From the NCBI GenBank assembly GCA_003116875.1, contig BCKT01000006.1, positions 1,442,381 to 1,506,380 of the forward strand: DNA of 64,000 nucleotides, in the 5' to 3' direction. Origin of the DNA: Takashimella koratensis. Its lineage: Eukaryota > Basidiomycota > Tremellomycetes > Trichosporonales > Tetragoniomycetaceae. The notes under the pieces were generated by a model. That model was given only the letters and a program-made list of their open reading frames with translations. It was not told the origin of the DNA and did not search any database. Positions 23,362 through 33,676 of this stretch are shown here, piece by piece. The position numbers and the translations under genes are program-made. Position 1 is the first letter of the stretch. Each line of letters begins with the position of its first letter.

Positions 23362-23406
<45 letters not shown>
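23293..23406. repeat. 114-base poly(C) tract
   Basis: Two C runs of about 57 and 44 bases joined by a short C-rich stretch with T at 23350 and 23356 and A at 23362. It lies 380 bases after the striatin stop, C on the sense strand. True length is uncertain because such runs are poorly sequenced. Confidence 0.95.
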
Positions 23407-23798
23407 TTCTCCCTGCTTTTCACAGATCGCAAGCAACGCACCGCTTTTTCTTATCACGCTATTTTTTTCTTTTCAGTTCAGTCACTTAGGTAGTTGTTGA
23501 GAGGGTATGGGATGTGCATACGCATGGATTTCTGATTTTACATGTTTGCATACGTACTGCGCATTTGTGCATTGCCTATTTCACCGGATCAGAGAGAGGA
23601 GATTTGCGGAGGGAAGGGGGGGGGGAAGGGGGAGGGAGTCGGCGGAAGGGGTGACGAATGGGTTCGTACTCGGTCGCGCTTAGGCCTAGGTGTCCTATAT
23701 TTACATATCTCCTTTGATCACCGCGTCCTCAAAGATCACTCCTTTGCCAAAACCGCTTTTGACACTCGGCCCCACCTGTCGCGCCTTCCTCCTTCTCC

Positions 23799-23903
23799 GT
23801 CTCTGTCTCTGTCTCTGTCTCTGTCTCTGTCTCTGTCTCTGTCTCTGTCTCTGTCTATGTCTCTGTCTCTGTCTCTGTCTCTGTCTCTGTCTCTGTCTCT
23901 GTC
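23799..23903. repeat. CTGTCT hexamer microsatellite
   Basis: About seventeen tandem hexamers with one A substitution near 23857. Confidence 0.95.
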
Positions 23904-24090
23904 ACTTCATCCGCCTGCTCTGCCCCTCTCCTTCCTTTACCTTCTTAACTCACTCCGCCTAGCTGGTTGATGCCCAGCTGTGCTCACGTCGGCCGGTCCT
24001 AAGTCCCACCCTCTTCCTCTCTTCCTCCACCGCCTCTCCCCATTTCCCCCTTCGTTTACCTACTTACCTTACTCCACCTGGAGTCAAAAC

Positions 24091-24215
24091 GCCGCGGTGT
24101 CACCGATATCTCTACTCTCGTCGGCCGATTACCGAGTCTACCCACATTCTCGGCCTCGGTGTCACCATCGATATCAGCACTCACGTCGGCCGACACCAAG
24201 TCTACCCTCACTCTC
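24091..24215. repeat. imperfect direct repeat, two units of about 60 bases
   Basis: Both units share CGGTGTCACC, GATATC, a GTCGGCCGA core and AAGTCTACCC/GAGTCTACCC in the same order. It lies about 300-430 bases upstream of the start at 24524. Confidence 0.7.
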
Positions 24216-24417
24216 CCACCTTTGTCACTCCACAAGAACAAAAACCGACTGGCTGCCTCGGACCATGGTGCAAACTTTTCACCTTTCATAGAGAGAGAGG
24301 TGAGGAAAGTGCTGGAAAAAAATAGTGCCAGTCAAGGGCCTCTGGCCGTGCACTTTCCTTTCATATCGATTCGAATGCCGAAGTAGAAAGACCTGCACAC
24401 TTCGTCGTTTGGGGCAT

Positions 24418-24432
24418 GATATAAATAGAGGC
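24418..24432 (+). promoter_or_regulatory. TATA box upstream of the 24524 gene
   Basis: A consensus-like GATATAAATAGAG about 100 bases before the ATG at 24524, the clearest TATA element in the window. Confidence 0.65.
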
Positions 24433-24523
24433 CCGAAGAGCGGGGGGAGGCAGACGGCAGGACAACACCCTTCCCCCTCTTTCCTCCTCATTTTTGCTTT
24501 GTTCTTTCCCCCTGTTACAAATC

Positions 24524-25555
24524 ATGGACCCCTCTCAATCTTACCGATCCAATCCCAAAGCCGATCAGACAGCCAATGAAGGGGAAGAAGAGGCTTCTCA
24601 GCAGCCCGCCAACGACCGTCGGGATTGGACTTCAGCCCAAACCTTAGACCCGTCCCTCGCCGATTACGAGCACGACCTGAATACAAGCCGACAAAGCGTT
24701 TCCACGCAAATTGTCGGTGGAGACTCCTCTCTCCCTAACCAGGGGTTCGGCATGTTGATCCCCTCGAATATGCTCGATCCTTCCGCTCTCCAGCGACTGG
24801 AAACAAGCCGTCGAGCGAAGAGTGGGCAGGTGTCAACTGGGCGCAGCCGCCGCGACTCAGCAACGACGAACGCTGCGGGGAGCGGCAGCCAGACTATCGC
24901 CTCGAACGATCAGACAAGGGTCACACAAAGGTTTCGCAGCGATACCGAGAGCGACGATGGCAATCGCACCGGCCCCTCCTTGGCTCGCCAGGCAATCTTC
25001 GCTTGCGCCTTCTTCATTTCCCGGACAGTCGTCATCACCGTACTACTGGGGTGTCATTCGCACCCCAGGAGATCCCAATCTTTCTGCGGAGAGAAGGTTT
25101 GAACTGCGAAAGTCAAATGCTGACCAAGGACTTCCCTTCGCCGAACAGCTGAGCAGTTGGATGCCTGCCGCCGAGACCGAATGTTTTGCCGACCAACTTT
25201 ACCCGACCGAGTGTTACCGCTCAACCTTCGCTGTTGATGACGTCGTGAGCAGCCCGGAGCAGCCTCCAGAGATCATGATGGCCAGAACATGGTACCGGAC
25301 CTTCCAAAAGCCTCTACATCCTCGCGGTCCAAGGGTTGACATCCTCATGTGTTTCGAGCCCGCGATCGACGAGAACATATGGCTGAACTTGTGCAAGACC
25401 GCGGTCTGCCGCAATTTCGCCAATCATGTCGGATTGCGAACGCCTTCCTTGTCGGACAGGTGGTACAGCCCCAGTGAGATCAAACGCAATCCAAGCGGTG
25501 TTTCGAGCGTTCTTAACAAATGCAAACCTGGATCGACCTTGCAAAACGCTCCATG
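24524..25555 (+). pseudogene. uncharacterised protein, family Y copy 1, apparently frameshifted
   Basis: A good TATA box and ATG (24524) lead a polar 160-residue frame (DPSQSYRSNPKADQ...). The next well-formed segment, from SSSPYYWGVIRTPGDPN to CKPGSTLQNAP, is in the +1 frame; the switch lies between about 24830 and 25030. A 199-nt intron (24830-25028) would repair it, but its donor is weak and no branch site is visible, so an indel, sequencing error or unusual intron are all possible. The second segment resembles the gene at 26075-26734: TFAVDDV versus TFTVEDF, followed by HPRGPRVDILMCFEPAI versus SQGRPDSVTVLHEFEPPI. After the stop at 25555 the sequence still looks codon-like in two frames up to about 25790, again suggesting decay. 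No known domain recognised. Confidence 0.5.
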
Positions 25556-26074
25556 ATCCGTTACGATTCCTCAGCATCGACGAAAAGATGAGTCTGACAC
25601 GCGATGGGATGAGATTGAGCGCCGGCCGGAATATTGACAGACACCCGCCTTCGAGCTCCTGCTATGGGCTCCACCCTGCCCCCAACATGTGAATATTCCC
25701 AGCAGCCCTTTCACAGCGGAAGTCTCAGGCGACGCGCCTCAGCTTGCCTGCTCAATCGACTGCGGAATTGACGACGCCGTGTAGGAGACAAGCTTGACAA
25801 AAGGTCTTTTCTTTTCATCGCAAGGAGTTTCCGTGAGCAACTCGTGTACTGCCTTTCGAGAGAAAGGTGCGGTCAGCAAAGTCCAGGCTTAGGTCAATCC
25901 TTTCTCGACATTTCGAGTCGACCAATACTCGAGGGCCATAGGATGAATCTTCATGCCGCATTCCCTCGCCTTTCTATACTTTTTCCCTCTCTTTCCCTCT
26001 TTTTCATTCAAGCCTGTTTTCGACTTGGTCAACCGTCTTGGTCCCTGATCATCACAAACTTCCATCAACCGACG
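25556..26074. other. spacer between family Y copies
   Basis: The first 200 bases look like decayed coding sequence continuing family Y copy 1. The rest is the promoter of copy 2, with a pyrimidine-rich stretch at about 25965-26010. No separate gene seen. Confidence 0.5.
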
Positions 26075-26734
26075 ATGTCCGCTCTTTCCTCGACGGCCTC
26101 AATGAGCAATCGCGGCGATGCACCAGCCTCAGAAATCCCAAATCACTGTCTGGTGCTTCACGCGAAACCGCTGCCGACGCCTGAATCACAAGCTGCCTTA
26201 CGCGTCCCGTTCACAGAGTACACTTCCTTAGGAAGGACATACCAAGGACAGTGGGCTCAATTTCAAGATCTGGCCTACTTCCTGAACAAAAACGATCACA
26301 ATCCCTCAGAGAATCAAAACCAGACCTTCACAGTCGAGGACTTCGGAACGTGGAGGACGTTGATGGTTACCGTCACCCGATCATTCGACTCTCAGGGGCG
26401 TCCAGACTCAGTCACCGTCCTCCATGAGTTCGAACCTCCTATACACCCCACGACGCAAGTCTCCAATCCCGTCCTCAGCGGCTCGGCTCGTTCACTACTG
26501 GCCTTCCCCTGCCCGAAGACCCTGTCTTACGTTTCCGGGATCACCTCTTGGAGGATCGGCGACGAGGACACACCGCAGTCGGTCAAGACAGTCATCGTGA
26601 CGTACCAAGTCTTGTGGGACGTCGACAACGCGTGGCGATCTCACCTGGGAGCCGACGCATTCGAAATCACCTCTCAGCTGCCACCGAAGGTATCCGAGGG
26701 TGCCGCCGACAAACCGGCGGATGCCACTACTTGA
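26075..26734 (+). CDS. uncharacterised protein, family Y copy 2
   Basis: Single-exon frame of 219 residues from ATG 26075. In-frame sequence upstream has no better start. No signal peptide, membrane helix or known domain is visible. The middle reads PFTEYTSLGRTYQGQWAQFQ, TFTVEDFGTWRTLMVTVTRS and TVLHEFEPPI; the end is Lys/Ala-rich. The beta-strand-like alternation (TLMVTVTRS, VKTVIVTYQVLW) suggests a compact beta-rich fold. It is a diverged tandem paralogue of the frame at 24524-25555, which supports its being a real gene. Function unknown. Confidence 0.65.
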   Translation: MSALSSTASMSNRGDAPASEIPNHCLVLHAKPLPTPESQAALRVPFTEYTSLGRTYQGQWAQFQDLAYFLNKNDHNPSENQNQTFTVEDFGTWRTLMVTVTRSFDSQGRPDSVTVLHEFEPPIHPTTQVSNPVLSGSARSLLAFPCPKTLSYVSGITSWRIGDEDTPQSVKTVIVTYQVLWDVDNAWRSHLGADAFEITSQLPPKVSEGAADKPADATT

Positions 26735-27043
26735 TACATGGGGCGATGGAGAGTGCGGGCATTGATTTGGGAATGACAATCTTCGTCTTGCGTCGCTTGG
26801 GATCATCGATTTTACAATTTCTTTCAGGTCGGGTACTGCACAGTTTAATGCAAATACGGTATCTGATTGGGGATGCAGACGACTTCTGGCTGGTCACGGG
26901 TGAACGGTGACCGCCCGGCTTATAGTAGAGAACTGATATGGTTGGCATTTCTCTTTCACATCTCATTTGTTTGACACCAAAGAACGTACATCCGGCACCT
27001 ACCAAAACTCAGTCTTCTCACGTGAGCTATCTAGAAAGTTATT
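26735..27043. other. convergent spacer family Y copy 2 / Rrp4
   Basis: The 3' flanks of two convergent genes. Nothing coding seen. Confidence 0.5.
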
Positions 27044-28416
27044 CTAAGCTGCCGTCAAAAGATGGTCAACCAGGCGCTGAGCAGCATCCGATGTGAGCGG
27101 TGCCGACAAGCCTGACCGGGATATCCAAGAGTGACCTTCGATGATAAGGTGATCGGTGAGAGGGACATCGTGGCCTGCAAGCACGCTGATGACCCCCCCC
27201 ACGTCTGAGATCGCTCTCCGGCCCTCGGGGCTGATTTCCTGTAGCACCACGCGACGAGTTCAATGTCAGTAGCCCATATAGCATCCCATTCCACTCTCCT
27301 ACTGCCGCACCATCACCAACGCTGTTGCGCTCACTCACATCATTGTCTGCTCGGTAAACTCCCTCGGCATCAAATCCCTCCCCACCGTCCCTGACCTCCT
27401 GTGTAGTGCCCAGACTAATCCACACGAGCCCGTTAAGTCCAAGGATCACGTCGACGCCTGTTGGTCCACACGGCGGTGGGATATGCAGAAAATGACTCTT
27501 CAGACGCCGGATCAGTCGCGGAGGGAGGACGAGCAGGTGACCGTTGCGGAGCTTGCCGTATTTTAGCGAACGAGTGTGGAGTGACATGGCACCGTCGCCG
27601 AAGAACGCCTGTACCTCAGCCACGAGTAGCTAGAGAAGGGGTCAGCGACGACGAGATGGTCGAGATGATATGCGCGAGACGAGCGAAAGCAACTGCTTAT
27701 ACTCACATCGCCTTCAGCAAGGAACTCTCGCATTTTCAACGCGTCCGACTCGATTTTGCGACGCTGTAGAGTGGAACAGTCAGCTTCACTGGGCCTCCTA
27801 ATGATAAAAGGCACCTACCTGAACACCACCGGGAAGGTTGACACTCGACAGCATGAGCACGGCATCTTGTCTTGCGTTCGCCTCCACTTTCCATCGCGAG
27901 GGACCAACCTCGACGATGCGTCCTATCACTAAATCGCCGACTTCTGGGACGTAGCTGATTGTTTTTGAACAGTGCATAGGTGTAAGCGGATGGACTATCA
28001 GATACGATAGGTAGCACTTACCGAGACTGCAACGGCTTGACTGAAATCAACTTGTTAACCCTCTCGATCGTCCCAGCGACCGACGACACAACGTTATCGT
28101 CCTCGACGTACGTCCCGTGACCGCTACAGCACAAGTATCAGCACCAGGACCCTAAATCGTCTCCTGGCCATCTCTCAGAGTTTTGGTGGACCCACCGCAT
28201 GAACTCCTTGGAAGAGGTGATGATCTCGCCGGGGCTGACAACATGCCTCTTGGCGCCAAAGCTGGTCCCCTCGCCGAGATCGTCGTTCGCATCGTAGTGA
28301 CCGGAAGCGTCGATGTCCATTGAATCGGAAGGGCGCGTGTACGAGGCGGAGGCAGCTGCAGTCTCATCCTCGAACACTGCCAGGGCCGTAGGCTGCTTGC
28401 GGATGACTGTGAACAT
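27044..28416 (-). CDS. RRP4: exosome complex subunit Rrp4
   Basis: Cap subunit of the RNA exosome (3'-5' RNA processing and decay, nucleus and cytoplasm). It starts at ATG 28416 ([17 protein letters not shown]) and is split by several introns. The conserved N-terminal domain reads [20 protein letters not shown]. The S1 domain follows: [39 protein letters not shown] and [20 protein letters not shown]. The KH part has [20 protein letters not shown] and [16 protein letters not shown], with the GxNG signature. The C-terminus reads [20 protein letters not shown] and ends TAA at 27046-27044. It is divergently paired with the hydrolase gene, 309 bases apart. Confidence 0.94.
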
Positions 28417-28725
28417 GGTGGATGAAGATAGGAGGGTGGATGGATGGTGGACCAGAGGTCGATGTTGAAATTTCAGCGGTCGCCAAAATTGCCCAAAGAC
28501 GGCCCCATGTTACTACGATCTGTCCACCCCACGTCATTGCTCAAAGGTTGCATCTGCGCACCATCAACTCACTGTTGCACCATACCCCATCCTCGATAGC
28601 ATCCCACTCAGCTCTCAGCCCCCTCAGCAGCAGAGCTCAAATCAAGTCGGTGACGACTCTTCGAGATTCTTGCGCTTTCTTCTGGTCCCCGCTTCCTTTA
28701 CGTTCGCCGTTGAAACTCCCCGATC
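28417..28725. promoter_or_regulatory. divergent promoter Rrp4 / hydrolase
   Basis: 309 bases between two divergent ATGs. No TATA box stands out and no coding exon is seen. Confidence 0.6.
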
Positions 28726-30397
28726 ATGGACGACTCCCAGCCAAAGGATCTCCTTGCTCTGGTCTGGGTACACGGGTAGGTGCTTCGACCGCGCCCGGAG
28801 ACACAGCTGACGCCTTATTGTAGCTTCAAGGGGACGGATGTCACGTTTGAGGAGTTCCCAGCTCGTCAGTTCTGGTCGATCCGCGCCATCCGGCTTTACT
28901 GACGCGTGTAGGAGTTACAAAGATTCTCGAAGACACCCATCCGCTACTCCGAGTCGAGTCTCACGTGTTTCCTTCCTATGAGACGAAGGGCGAGCTGGTG
29001 AGCGATGGCGGAGATGGAGATGCTGCTCGGTTTAGACACCTTTTCGCTCGATGAGAGAGAGCTGACATCTGCAGGGCGCCGCGACGGAGAAATTTGTGGA
29101 GTGGCTTACGGAGAAGGTCGTGACTCTTGAGAACAACCATGGGCAAGGGCGGGGAGCAGGGAGCGCCAAAGTCGTCTTATGCGGACACTCGTGAGTAATC
29201 AGTCGTGATGATTGGGATCGAACTCACTCCCTTACAGAATGGGCGGTCTGTTGATTGCCGACGCTGTCCAAAGCATCGCGAGGATAACCCGAGACGGGGA
29301 TCCCCTTTGGCCCAATGTAGTCTCAGTACTTGGTGAGCTCTCATGGGGTTGTTTCGGGTGCTGACCGGCCAGCATTTGATACACCAGTGCGTAGTATGGA
29401 AATAACGGCAGATATCTCGCTAGGATTATGATGCTGACATTGCGGTTGAAGTATCTCGGCTTGCACCCAGTAAGTACGGCGGCAGGGGTCGCGTCTATTG
29501 TTAACGCTGACGGCAATAGCATGTATTCGTGAGCTACTCTCTCTCGCCATGGACAAAGTGTCTATCTCCCGACTAATCATCGTTGCAGAAACATCACCTT
29601 TCTCAAGCTGCCGGTCATGTCGAAACAGCCCGCAACATCGCTTCGAACATTGCCATGCTTTCCCCATTTGCTCTCGGTCTGGGGTTCGGCAAGGCGGGCA
29701 AGTCAACCAAATTCCCCACCGACGATTCTCCAGCTCCATCTCGAGTCGCCACGCCGCCCGCCAGCGAGCAGGCGTCGCGGTCCGCCCCCAAGTCAGACAC
29801 GGGAGCGTTGATCACATCCGACGAGCCGCCGCAGACACCCTCAAAGTCTTGGTGGGGCAGCGTCCCTGTGCCTTCGACCAGCGTCATGTACGGCCTAGGA
29901 GCGCTTGCGATCGGGGCGGCAGCCGCTGGGACCGCGTACTACCGACGAGAGGACTTTGCAACCGGATGGAAATGGGGCTTTGATCACATGACATTTGTGA
30001 AGAATCTGTGGGACGAAGATGGAATGCGAGAGAGGCTGGCCGGTATCGAAGAGTTATCAAGACAACAAAACCTCAGCTTTGCCAAGTGAGCCAAACCCTC
30101 TCCCAGGTGTCAGCATGATTGCTGAACTGATCGTCCTCTAGCTTCTACACGTATTTACCGCCAAACTCCCAGCACATGGGTGGACGAACCTTCGCCATTC
30201 TTCCTCCTAACACCCTCGCGACCGCCGATAAATGGCGTCCGGTCCCAAACTCGCTCGCAAGTGACGAGGTCAACGCCCACATGTACATGTTCAACGCACG
30301 GACCAACGACGGATTTTACGATTTAGGTCTGTCAGTAGCGAGAGTCGTTGCCGAGCGCATCGAGCAGGAAGGCGTTAGGGTGGCCGGAGAGAGCTGA
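28726..30397 (+). CDS. alpha/beta hydrolase, PGAP1/DUF676-like, with one membrane segment
   Basis: Starts at ATG 28726 (MDDSQPKDLLALVWVHGFKG), giving the oxyanion HG motif near the N-terminus. The nucleophile elbow VVLCGHSMGGLLIADAVQ follows, in the order and spacing of DUF676/PGAP1-type serine hydrolases, then SVLAFDTPYLGLHPHVFKHH. After a Ser/Pro-rich linker there is one hydrophobic stretch (YGLGALAIGAAAAGTAYY) and a conserved cytosolic-looking end (FYTYLPPN, MFNARTNDGFYDLGLSVARV), the Asp and His there being candidates for the catalytic triad. Exons join in frame to TGA at 30395-30397. Substrate (lipid, GPI or ester) cannot be told from sequence. Confidence 0.82.
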
Positions 30398-31075
30398 TTC
30401 GGAGGAGGCCCAGCATACGGCCGTCTGGTCAGATTCAGACGGTGCGCTGGCGGTGCCTGGCGCTCTCACGTCTGCACTCTTAGCTCTCATATTGTGGTAA
30501 ATCAGTTATTCCTGCCCAGGGCATGGCTTGGCAGTTGTATGTAACCTTGTAGGCGCATGAATGTAAGCACATACGACGGGTTATTTAAGGTTTGCGGACT
30601 TGGGGATGTCATGTTTGGCTGTGTGCCTGAAACCAGTGAACCCTGTCGATGCCCGTTGAATGATCTATTCTTCCGACGAACCGAAGAAGGGTCAGAAACG
30701 ACCTGAGGTGCACAACGTCCGTTGAAACAACGCCAAGTGTCTGCGAAAGGGATATCCATCCTCTTCGGGCATCAGTTCCCGTTCCTTCTGTGTCCTGCTT
30801 TACCTCCAAGACGGTAGCCTGATAAGGACCGGAGGATGGGATCATCTAATGGACATGGGAAAGGCGTTCCTTGTGACCTTGACAAGCCCATATGGATTCA
30901 CGACTGTGATGCAAACAATTGAAATGAGGAGTAGCAAGAGCACAAACAGGTGTGCGGTGCTTGGCGCCTCCGACTTCGCACGGGTTGAGAGTGTTGCCAT
31001 AAAAGCGTCCGAGTTGATGTCTTGCCCCTCACCTTTCCCAACTATCATTCACCATTCCCCAATTTCCAGACAAAT
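30398..31075. promoter_or_regulatory. spacer upstream of CPL1-like gene A
   Basis: About 680 bases with no gene seen. A sequence related to the spacer motif discussed under findings (TTCCGACGAAC, reverse GTTCGTCGGAA) occurs near 30670. Confidence 0.5.
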
Positions 31076-32415
31076 ATGATGACACCGACTTTGAAGCAGC
31101 TTGTGGTAGCTTTGTTACCCCTCTTATTCGCCCAACAAGCTTTGGCATCTACTTGGATTGGTTGCTCAATCCCACAAATCATCGACTATGTCATCACGAC
31201 GTTCTCGACGGGCACAGTGACTGGCAGTGGCATGACCGCTCTGAACAATTGCGCAGTAAGTGATCTATTCTAGTCTTCTCAAACAAGAATGGAATGCTTT
31301 ACATCAGAGGTACTCACTCGTTCCAATCACACTTCTCGCTACAGGCTTATTGCGGCGGGCTATCGACACCGACCTCCTACGCTTACCTTTACCCGGGTGT
31401 GACCACGGACAACTGTTACTGCTCCAACCAGGCGCCAACGTTTAGTTATTACGCTTCCGCCGCTGATGCGAATGGCAATTGCAATTGGGCAACACAGCTG
31501 GGAGTGAGTGGGCGGCTATAGGACGTGCGTCCTCGATCGTATACTGACGAAGCTTCCTCAGATTGCGGACGTCTCCACCTCGTTCACTTTCAATGGTCTC
31601 TGCTCAACCGACTTGGGCCCTCTGGTGAAAGATGGCTCGGCGCAAACCGTCACCTCCCCGCAAGCCTGCTTCACCCAATGCAAATCGGACACATACGCAG
31701 TAATCATGGACTCTGGTAACCAGAACAACCCTCAGTACTCATGCTACTGCTCGAACTCCTACACCGCCTCGACCAACAGCCAAACTTGTTATGCCACCTC
31801 TACCGATACGTCCGCGATGCTCCCATCTTACATGTCGTTCTCCCATACCGCGGACGCCTCAGCAAGCGGTCTTGCCAGGCGCAAGCTCCGAGAAGCACGT
31901 AGCCGCGTCAACACCATCCAGTACTGCCCAGCTGGATTGACCGCTTGCTCTGTCCAAGGCCACGCTGCCTCGTACGAGGTGAGACGAGGCGCTTTCAAAC
32001 ATACCACTTGATCTTTATGCTAACAGCTACAGTGCATCGACACGACGACGGAGCTTGGTGAGTTGTATTCAAGCAACAGATTTCTTGAAGGCGCTTGCTA
32101 ACTCCCTCAGATTCGTGCGGTGGCTGTGTCAACGGGCTTTACGGTCAAGTCAATTCGACCAGCGGTGTCGAGTGAGTCTGTCTTCACGCACAGTTTCTTT
32201 GACGGGTGCAGTCATGGTGCTGACAATTTACTAGCTGTTCCGCTATCCCTGGAGTTGGCATGGGCTCAACTACTTGTATCCATGGACAGTGTGACGTGAT
32301 TGCTTGCTTGCCTGGCTGGAAGCTTGAAGACAACCATTGCATCCGCACCTCGAACAAGGCCAAGCGAAACAGCTTCCGACTCCTCGAGAGGGGCGAATAC
32401 TCTGTTTACAAGTAG
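31076..32415 (+). CDS. secreted CPL1-like cysteine-rich protein A
   Basis: Six exons: 31076-31255, 31345-31503, 31562-31978, 32033-32057, 32111-32171 and 32235-32415. They give 340 residues with intron phases 0,0,0,1,2. A signal peptide (LVVALLPLLFAQQALAS) precedes two WSC-like cysteine modules (STWIGCSIP...YCGGLST...NCYCSN; then LCSTDLG...ACFTQCKSDTYAVI...SCYCSN). A basic linker GLARRKLREARSR follows, then the CPL1-like domain: CPAGLTACSV, YECIDTTTELDSCGGC, DCSAIPGVGMGSTTC, GQCDVIACLPGW. CPL1 is a secreted protein first described in Cryptococcus, affecting capsule and host interaction. The role here is unknown; secretion is inferred from the signal peptide and paired cysteines. It is the first of seven tandem paralogues and the only one with an extended C-terminal tail after the FRLL motif. 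Confidence 0.92.
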
Positions 32416-33676
32416 ACCCAACATCATTAGAACCATTCTTTCTTTTTCCTTTCCCCTTTACAACCTTCTTTGTTTCCTCTCCGGGTTTTTGGATGAATAT
32501 GGACATTCCTTCGTAATTGAACCGCACTCAGTCAAGGCCATGCATGTGTGTTTTTCCTTCATGTTTGTTGTTCATTGTCGGGACTGAGGAACGTGCCTGA
32601 CCAGCACCCTGAAAAAATAGAAGCCACGATGTCCATCGGAAAAACAACGAAGTTAGTCGATCCCATGGACCAGTCACTCGCAAGTGAGCGATTCAATGAG
32701 AGAAGCCCCTGTCTTCGAACCGATGCGACATGCAGCGCTGAGAGGGAGATTGCCCGTGGTAGTTGAAGGGCTCATGGGTACAGACAGACGCGGGCGCCGG
32801 GGGCCGAACCTCCAGGAGTGCGGAAAAGCCAAATGGTCTGGCTGGCAGTCAAGCCAGCGGACTGAATTGGTCGGGCGCTCATCATCGCAGACACTCTCAC
32901 GCAAACTGCACCCGAAATCCACTCTCGTGGATAAGTAAACCCCTCGACGGTGTCTTGCTAACACCGTGATCCGGTCTTTGCCAGTCGAATAGCTCGAAGG
33001 CACGTCCAGGGAGATAATCTTACTCCCATGTCTCCGTGCATCTCTGCTCATTGGCGTATACGGTCACTCCGCGTGTGTTGGCCAGCAACATTTTGGGTCG
33101 GAATCACTCGGAACTAGCGCACTATCTCGTCGGATGAACCTAGGGTGAGCATCAAGAGTAATCTGCGCAAAGGGAATTGACCCCGGTCCGAGCAGCACAT
33201 GGCAGTATCACAGGGATGGTCAGTCGGTTCGGCCAGCTCCAACTGGACGTTACTCCATCGGAAAGACAAGAAGCATGTCCAGTGCCTCATGAAGCGTGCC
33301 TTAGCTGGACGAGTATCTTGCTCTATCTGCCAAGAGGGAGCTCAGCCAGGCCCAATACAGGAATAACAAGCTGCCTGGCGGGAGGACTCAGGAGAAGCTC
33401 TTGAAAAGTGCACGATGTAGCTGGCGAGCTCGCCTTGTGGGTTCAGCTTGAACAAGCTCACTGAGATCACTGCCGGACTGTCCACTGTAGCTTCACAGTT
33501 GTTCAGCATACAGGGAGGTAGATATCGTGATGGTAAACATTCATCACCTCCGCGAGATATAAGGTCTGCCGGGTACTTGGAGGTTTCCACAACCCTAGAG
33601 TCCTCTTCTTCTTCCCGCCACTTCGTGTACACACGAACAAGACCTTGCTATCCCACATCATCACTTGCTAGTAAAC
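32416..33676. promoter_or_regulatory. spacer between CPL1-like A and B
   Basis: 1.26 kb without a gene that I can support. It holds GTCGGATGAAC at 33129-33139, a member of the recurrent spacer motif, and an ATATAAGGTCTG TATA-like element at 33557-33568, about 120 bases before the start of copy B. Confidence 0.55.

Larger units (their letters stand above)
22910..24523. other. repeat-rich spacer downstream of striatin
   Basis: A 1.6 kb stretch in which I see no gene. It holds a long poly(C) tract, a CTGTCT microsatellite, a roughly 60-base imperfect direct repeat (24091-24215) and, at its end, a TATA box for the next gene. Open frames across it translate to homopolymers or repeats and are rejected. 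Confidence 0.7.

Noticed and set aside
23091..23489. Proline-rich open frames and glycine-rich antisense frames at 23.1-23.5 kb
   Set aside because: Produced by the poly(C) tract; no start context or conservation signal.
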